From Vibrio harveyi NBRC 15634 = ATCC 14126 = KCTC 12724 (GTDB lineage: Bacteria; Pseudomonadota; Gammaproteobacteria; Enterobacterales; Vibrionaceae): DNA of 64,000 bases. Made by a program: the position numbers and the translations under genes. Positions 61,404 through 64,000 of the stretch are shown in pieces (positions within the stretch are counted from its first letter, which is position 1; each line of letters begins with the position of its first letter). The stretch covers positions 1 through 64,000 of the forward strand of contig NZ_BCUF01000020.1 of NCBI RefSeq assembly GCF_001591145.1, read 5' to 3'. The notes under the pieces are model-generated. The model was not told where the DNA came from, searched no databases, and saw only the letters and a program-made list of their open reading frames with translations.

Positions 61404-62186
61404 TTAGTTCACAACAACCGTTTTGATGTAATCGCTTGGAGTAAGTCCAAACTTCCCTTTGAAGCGTTGGCTAAAGCGTCCTTCGGATTGGTAACCACAC
61501 AATTGTGCCAACATGGCAACGTTGTAGTGACCGTTTTGCATTAAATACAGAGCATGATTTAAGCGTACTTCTGCGAGAACTTCTCGGTATTGCGTTCCCT
61601 CTTGCTTGAGCTTTCTGATCATGGTTGCTCGGCTCATTGCAAAGCGCTCAGCGACCCCTTCTAGTGAGTGCTCTTCACCAGGTGAATGTGATAAGTAACG
61701 GCTTAATTTTTGACTGAATGTGGTATTAGCGCTGGCAAACAAGTGGTGCAAAACACCTCGTTCCGCGAGTTGTTGATACAACCCCATCACCCAGAAGGTC
61801 TGGGTTTCTTGACTCATCGACTGCTGGTCAAATGAAAACAGGGCGTTTAACGTATCTTCCAATGCTTTATCCGCCAACAGTGTCGGTTGTTCGCCTTCTC
61901 CACCAATGCTCATACTAAGTTCAAGCATGGTCTCTGTTGGCAAACAGTGGAAACTGAACATACGCGAAAGGAACTTTCCTTTCTGTGGCAAGTTCTCAAA
62001 GCTCAGCGATGCAGAGGCTTCACACAACAGTAATTCAGAATGAGAGAGATCCAGTGCCGACTCTTTCCAAAATAAACGCTTACTGCCCGTGATGATCTGC
62101 ACAATACTAGGGGAATGAATCCTCACATTACGCAGTTTTTGTAACTGCTCTGCACGAAACAACGTGACTTGATATTGGTGGCTCAT
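61404..62186 (-). CDS. AraC-family transcriptional regulator
   Basis: A 260-residue regulator with an N-terminal sensor domain of the type seen in ToxT/UreR-like AraC proteins (about 1-150) and a C-terminal AraC DNA-binding domain (about 160-258): SLEGVAERFAMSRATMIRKLKQEGTQYREVLAEVRLNHALYLMQ and NVAMLAQLCGYQSEGRFSQRFKGKFGLTPSDYIKT. The start is ATG 62186 with GAGGGG 7 bp upstream; the frame opening at 62216 is a GTG without a site. It follows the PEBP gene by 31 bp in the same direction, so co-transcription is likely. The ligand is unknown. Confidence 0.9.
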   Translation of the reverse strand: MSHQYQVTLFRAEQLQKLRNVRIHSPSIVQIITGSKRLFWKESALDLSHSELLLCEASASLSFENLPQKGKFLSRMFSFHCLPTETMLELSMSIGGEGEQPTLLADKALEDTLNALFSFDQQSMSQETQTFWVMGLYQQLAERGVLHHLFASANTTFSQKLSRYLSHSPGEEHSLEGVAERFAMSRATMIRKLKQEGTQYREVLAEVRLNHALYLMQNGHYNVAMLAQLCGYQSEGRFSQRFKGKFGLTPSDYIKTVVVN

Positions 62187-62217
62187 CGATTCCCCTCGCC
62201 CTAATTTCTGCTGCACT

Positions 62218-62751
62218 TTAGCGGGTGTAAGTCGCCGTCAGCTTAGCTTTGTCTAACGCCATGCTATTCAGTGTGAAACCAACCACAGCTGCTGGTGTAT
62301 TTTCATCTAAATTCAGTTTATCTGTTGGCAGTGCCCAAACCGTAAATTGGTAACGGTGCATGCCGTCAGCTTCTGGAGGACATGCGCCACCGAAACCAAC
62401 CGTTCCATAATCGATGCGAGATTCTTTACCACCCAATTTAGCAATATTAACATCACGAGGTAACTCACTTACTGACGCCGGGATATTGAATGCAATCCAA
62501 TGCCAAAAGCCACTACCTGTTGGAGCATCTGGGTCGTACGCCGTGATAGCAAAGCTCTTTGTACCAGCCGGTGCATCTTTCCACATCAATTGTGGTGAAT
62601 GGTTTCCACCATCACATCCCCAACTGTTGTATTCAAAAGTCTTCGCCATTGGGTGACCTTCTTGAATATCTTTACTCGACAGCTCAAACGCTTGAGCCGA
62701 ACCAATGGTAAGCAAACTGAGTGCCAATACAGATTTAGTCATTGCTTTCAT
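62218..62751 (-). CDS. YbhB/YbcL-family PEBP-like exported protein
   Basis: A 177-residue phosphatidylethanolamine-binding protein homologue of the YbhB/YbcL type, with a signal peptide (MKAMTKSVLALSLLTIGSAQA). The ligand pocket is visible in CDGGNHSPQLMWKDAPAGTKSFAITAYDPDAPTGSGFWHWIAFNIPA and GACPPEADGMHRYQFTVWALPTDKL. These proteins are periplasmic and of uncertain function. The start is ATG 62751 with GGAAC upstream, rather than the longer frame from 62826, because the signal peptide begins there. An AraC gene follows 31 bp later. Confidence 0.9.
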   Translation of the reverse strand: MKAMTKSVLALSLLTIGSAQAFELSSKDIQEGHPMAKTFEYNSWGCDGGNHSPQLMWKDAPAGTKSFAITAYDPDAPTGSGFWHWIAFNIPASVSELPRDVNIAKLGGKESRIDYGTVGFGGACPPEADGMHRYQFTVWALPTDKLNLDENTPAAVVGFTLNSMALDKAKLTATYTR

Positions 62752-62943
62752 GATAATGTTCCTATTTCTTAAGTTCGGAATTAGTGTATTCCCGAATAGA
62801 GATAGCAACCTTTCAATAAGTATCACACTAAATCAGTTTAAGCCATTTTTTGACACTTTAAGTTAAATAGCCACTTAAATGCTTCTCGACACCGAGTACA
62901 GACTGATCTGGTTAGCTCATTACCAATGAACAAGGAAGAACGG

Positions 62944-63735
62944 ATGGAATTAGATATTTATATCGTCGACGCATTTACTGACACTCAGTTTAAAGGTAAC
63001 TCTGCTGCAGTCGTCCCATTAAAAGAATGGTTAACCCCAGACCTCATGCAGAGCATTGCTACTGAAAATAACCTGTCTGAAACTGCTTTTCTCAAGTCTG
63101 TCGGTGAAAACCAATATGAGATTCGCTGGTTCTCGCCAATGACAGAAATCGATTTCTGCGGTCACGCCACTCTCGCCGCTTCACTGGTGTTGTTTGAGAA
63201 ATTAGGCGTACAGGAAAAAATCGAGTTTCATACGTTAGAAGTGGGAACACTCAGCGTAGAAAAAAACGCATTGGGTAAGATCGAAATGACCTTCCCTTTA
63301 CGAATCCCTCAACCTATTTCCGATATTCCACAAGCACTGATTGAAGGCTTAAGCTGCAAAGTAGAGCGCGTGTTATTGAGCCCACAAGCGTACTTTGTAG
63401 TGCTCGAAAACCAAGACGAAATACTCGAGGTTCAATATCAATCCGAACAGCTTAAAACACTTGCTCCTTATGATGTTGTCGTCACAGCAAAAGGAGAAGA
63501 GCATGATTTCGTTTCACGCTACTTTTGGCCAGCTAACGGCGGTGATGAAGATCCAGTAACTGGATCAATTCATGCCGGCTTGGCACCTTTGTGGGCAGAA
63601 GAACTAGGAAAAACCTCTCTCGTAGCGTATCAAGCTTCCACACGCGGAGGCATTCTTCATTGTGAGGTTAAAGCAGAGCAGGTAAAAGTCTCGGGCGATG
63701 GTGTGCTTTGCATGCAGGGAAAAATCTTCGTGTAA
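62944..63735 (+). CDS. PhzF-family isomerase/epimerase
   Basis: A 263-residue PhzF/diaminopimelate-epimerase-fold protein, like E. coli YddE. The catalytic Glu lies in ATENNLSETAFLK, and other motifs are DIYIVDAFTDTQFKGNSAAVV, RWFSPMTEIDFCGHATLAAS and DEDPVTGSIHAGLAPLWAEEL, all family hallmarks. The substrate is unknown and no phenazine genes lie nearby. The start is ATG 62944 with AAGGAAGAAC upstream, slightly inside the longer frame at 62926. Monocistronic as far as visible. Confidence 0.92.
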   Translation: MELDIYIVDAFTDTQFKGNSAAVVPLKEWLTPDLMQSIATENNLSETAFLKSVGENQYEIRWFSPMTEIDFCGHATLAASLVLFEKLGVQEKIEFHTLEVGTLSVEKNALGKIEMTFPLRIPQPISDIPQALIEGLSCKVERVLLSPQAYFVVLENQDEILEVQYQSEQLKTLAPYDVVVTAKGEEHDFVSRYFWPANGGDEDPVTGSIHAGLAPLWAEELGKTSLVAYQASTRGGILHCEVKAEQVKVSGDGVLCMQGKIFV

Positions 63736-63932
63736 TCGCTCTACTGCATATAGAAAAAGTATCACTTTCGCGAATTAAGATTATCTTCATTTCGTTGAAA
63801 GTGATTTTAAACTTTTCGATGTTCTATCCCTAAAGTAGATAGGATAAGGTTTATGAGTTACAGTTTGTTACAGCAATTAAAAGTCTTTCATTCTTATAGC
63901 AAAAATAGTTTAGACGCTTAGCAAGGATCCTC

Positions 63933-64000
63933 ATGATAAATAAAAAAGTCCTCATTCTCTTTGCGCATCCTTCCCAGCATCGCTCTGAAGTGAATGCTCC
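63933..64000 (+). CDS. Flavodoxin-fold NAD(P)H oxidoreductase (KefF/MdaB-like), 5' end only
   Basis: The first 22 codons of a gene cut by the window edge. The start is ATG 63933 with AAGGATCC upstream. The peptide reads MINKKVLILFAHPSQHRSEVNA, with the beta-1 strand KKVLILFAHPS typical of KefF/NQO-family flavodoxin-fold quinone reductases, where the following loop binds the flavin phosphate. The assignment rests on this short segment only. Confidence 0.6.
   Translation, partial: MINKKVLILFAHPSQHRSEVNA

Overview
The window looks like gamma-proteobacterial chromosomal DNA from the genus Vibrio, probably the Harveyi clade (parahaemolyticus/alginolyticus/harveyi type). This rests on gene content and protein similarity recalled from memory: an AroG-like DAHP synthase, OmpA and OmpU-like porins, a complete caa3-type cox/cta cluster, a ShyA-like endopeptidase and Vibrio-style intergenic repeats with TATACCC ends. 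There is no rRNA, tRNA, phage, IS transposase or CRISPR array. Most genes are compact and end in clear intrinsic terminators. The set fits an accessory or second-chromosome region, but replicon and species cannot be fixed from the sequence.

Layout. 1-5.8 kb: a PAS-type chemoreceptor, an MFS transporter, aroG and an OmpA-family protein. 6.3-14.1 kb: a minus-strand aa3/caa3 cytochrome oxidase operon, coxB-coxA-ctaG-coxC-(antisense DUF2909)-SURF1-SCO-like-ctaA-ctaB. 14.4-27.9 kb: a phosphohexomutase, a LysE exporter, an AraC regulator with azlCD, a FAH hydrolase, two divergent porins, a probable sigma-54-driven small RNA, an EamA transporter, a two-CXXC glutaredoxin and a Bcr/CflA-LysR pair. 28.2-37.6 kb: GAF-GGDEF-EAL protein, M23 endopeptidase, YjiH-type membrane protein and a dCache chemoreceptor. 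37.6-41.7 kb: a His-rich secreted protein, an aromatic amino acid permease with a long and unusual upstream region, an XRE regulator and a DUF6515 protein.

41.8-57.3 kb is a phosphosugar island. On the minus strand lies a cmtBA-yggP-yggD-yggC-like set plus a YcdX-type PHP phosphatase. Divergent from it are mngR and mngA-mngB-manA for mannosylglycerate. An SgrR-type regulator follows. Opposite sgrR sits an unlisted 46-codon gene with its own terminator, in the position occupied by sgrS/sgrT in enterics. Mannosylglycerate would be imported and phosphorylated by MngA, cleaved by MngB to mannose-6-phosphate plus glycerate, and the sugar phosphate isomerised by ManA. SgrR would be suited to sensing phosphosugar build-up.

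57.5-64 kb: an HxlR redox-type regulon (peroxiredoxin-like protein, hxlR, MdaB-like quinone reductase) sharing a 21-bp operator-like site at three promoters, an arsR-acr3 pair, an AraC/PEBP pair, a PhzF protein and the start of a flavodoxin-fold oxidoreductase. The most notable items are the sigma-54 small RNA at 23.2 kb, the sgrR-linked small gene at 57.1 kb, the three-promoter HxlR operator, and a 48-codon gene at 39.8 kb whose start lies in a perfect palindrome.
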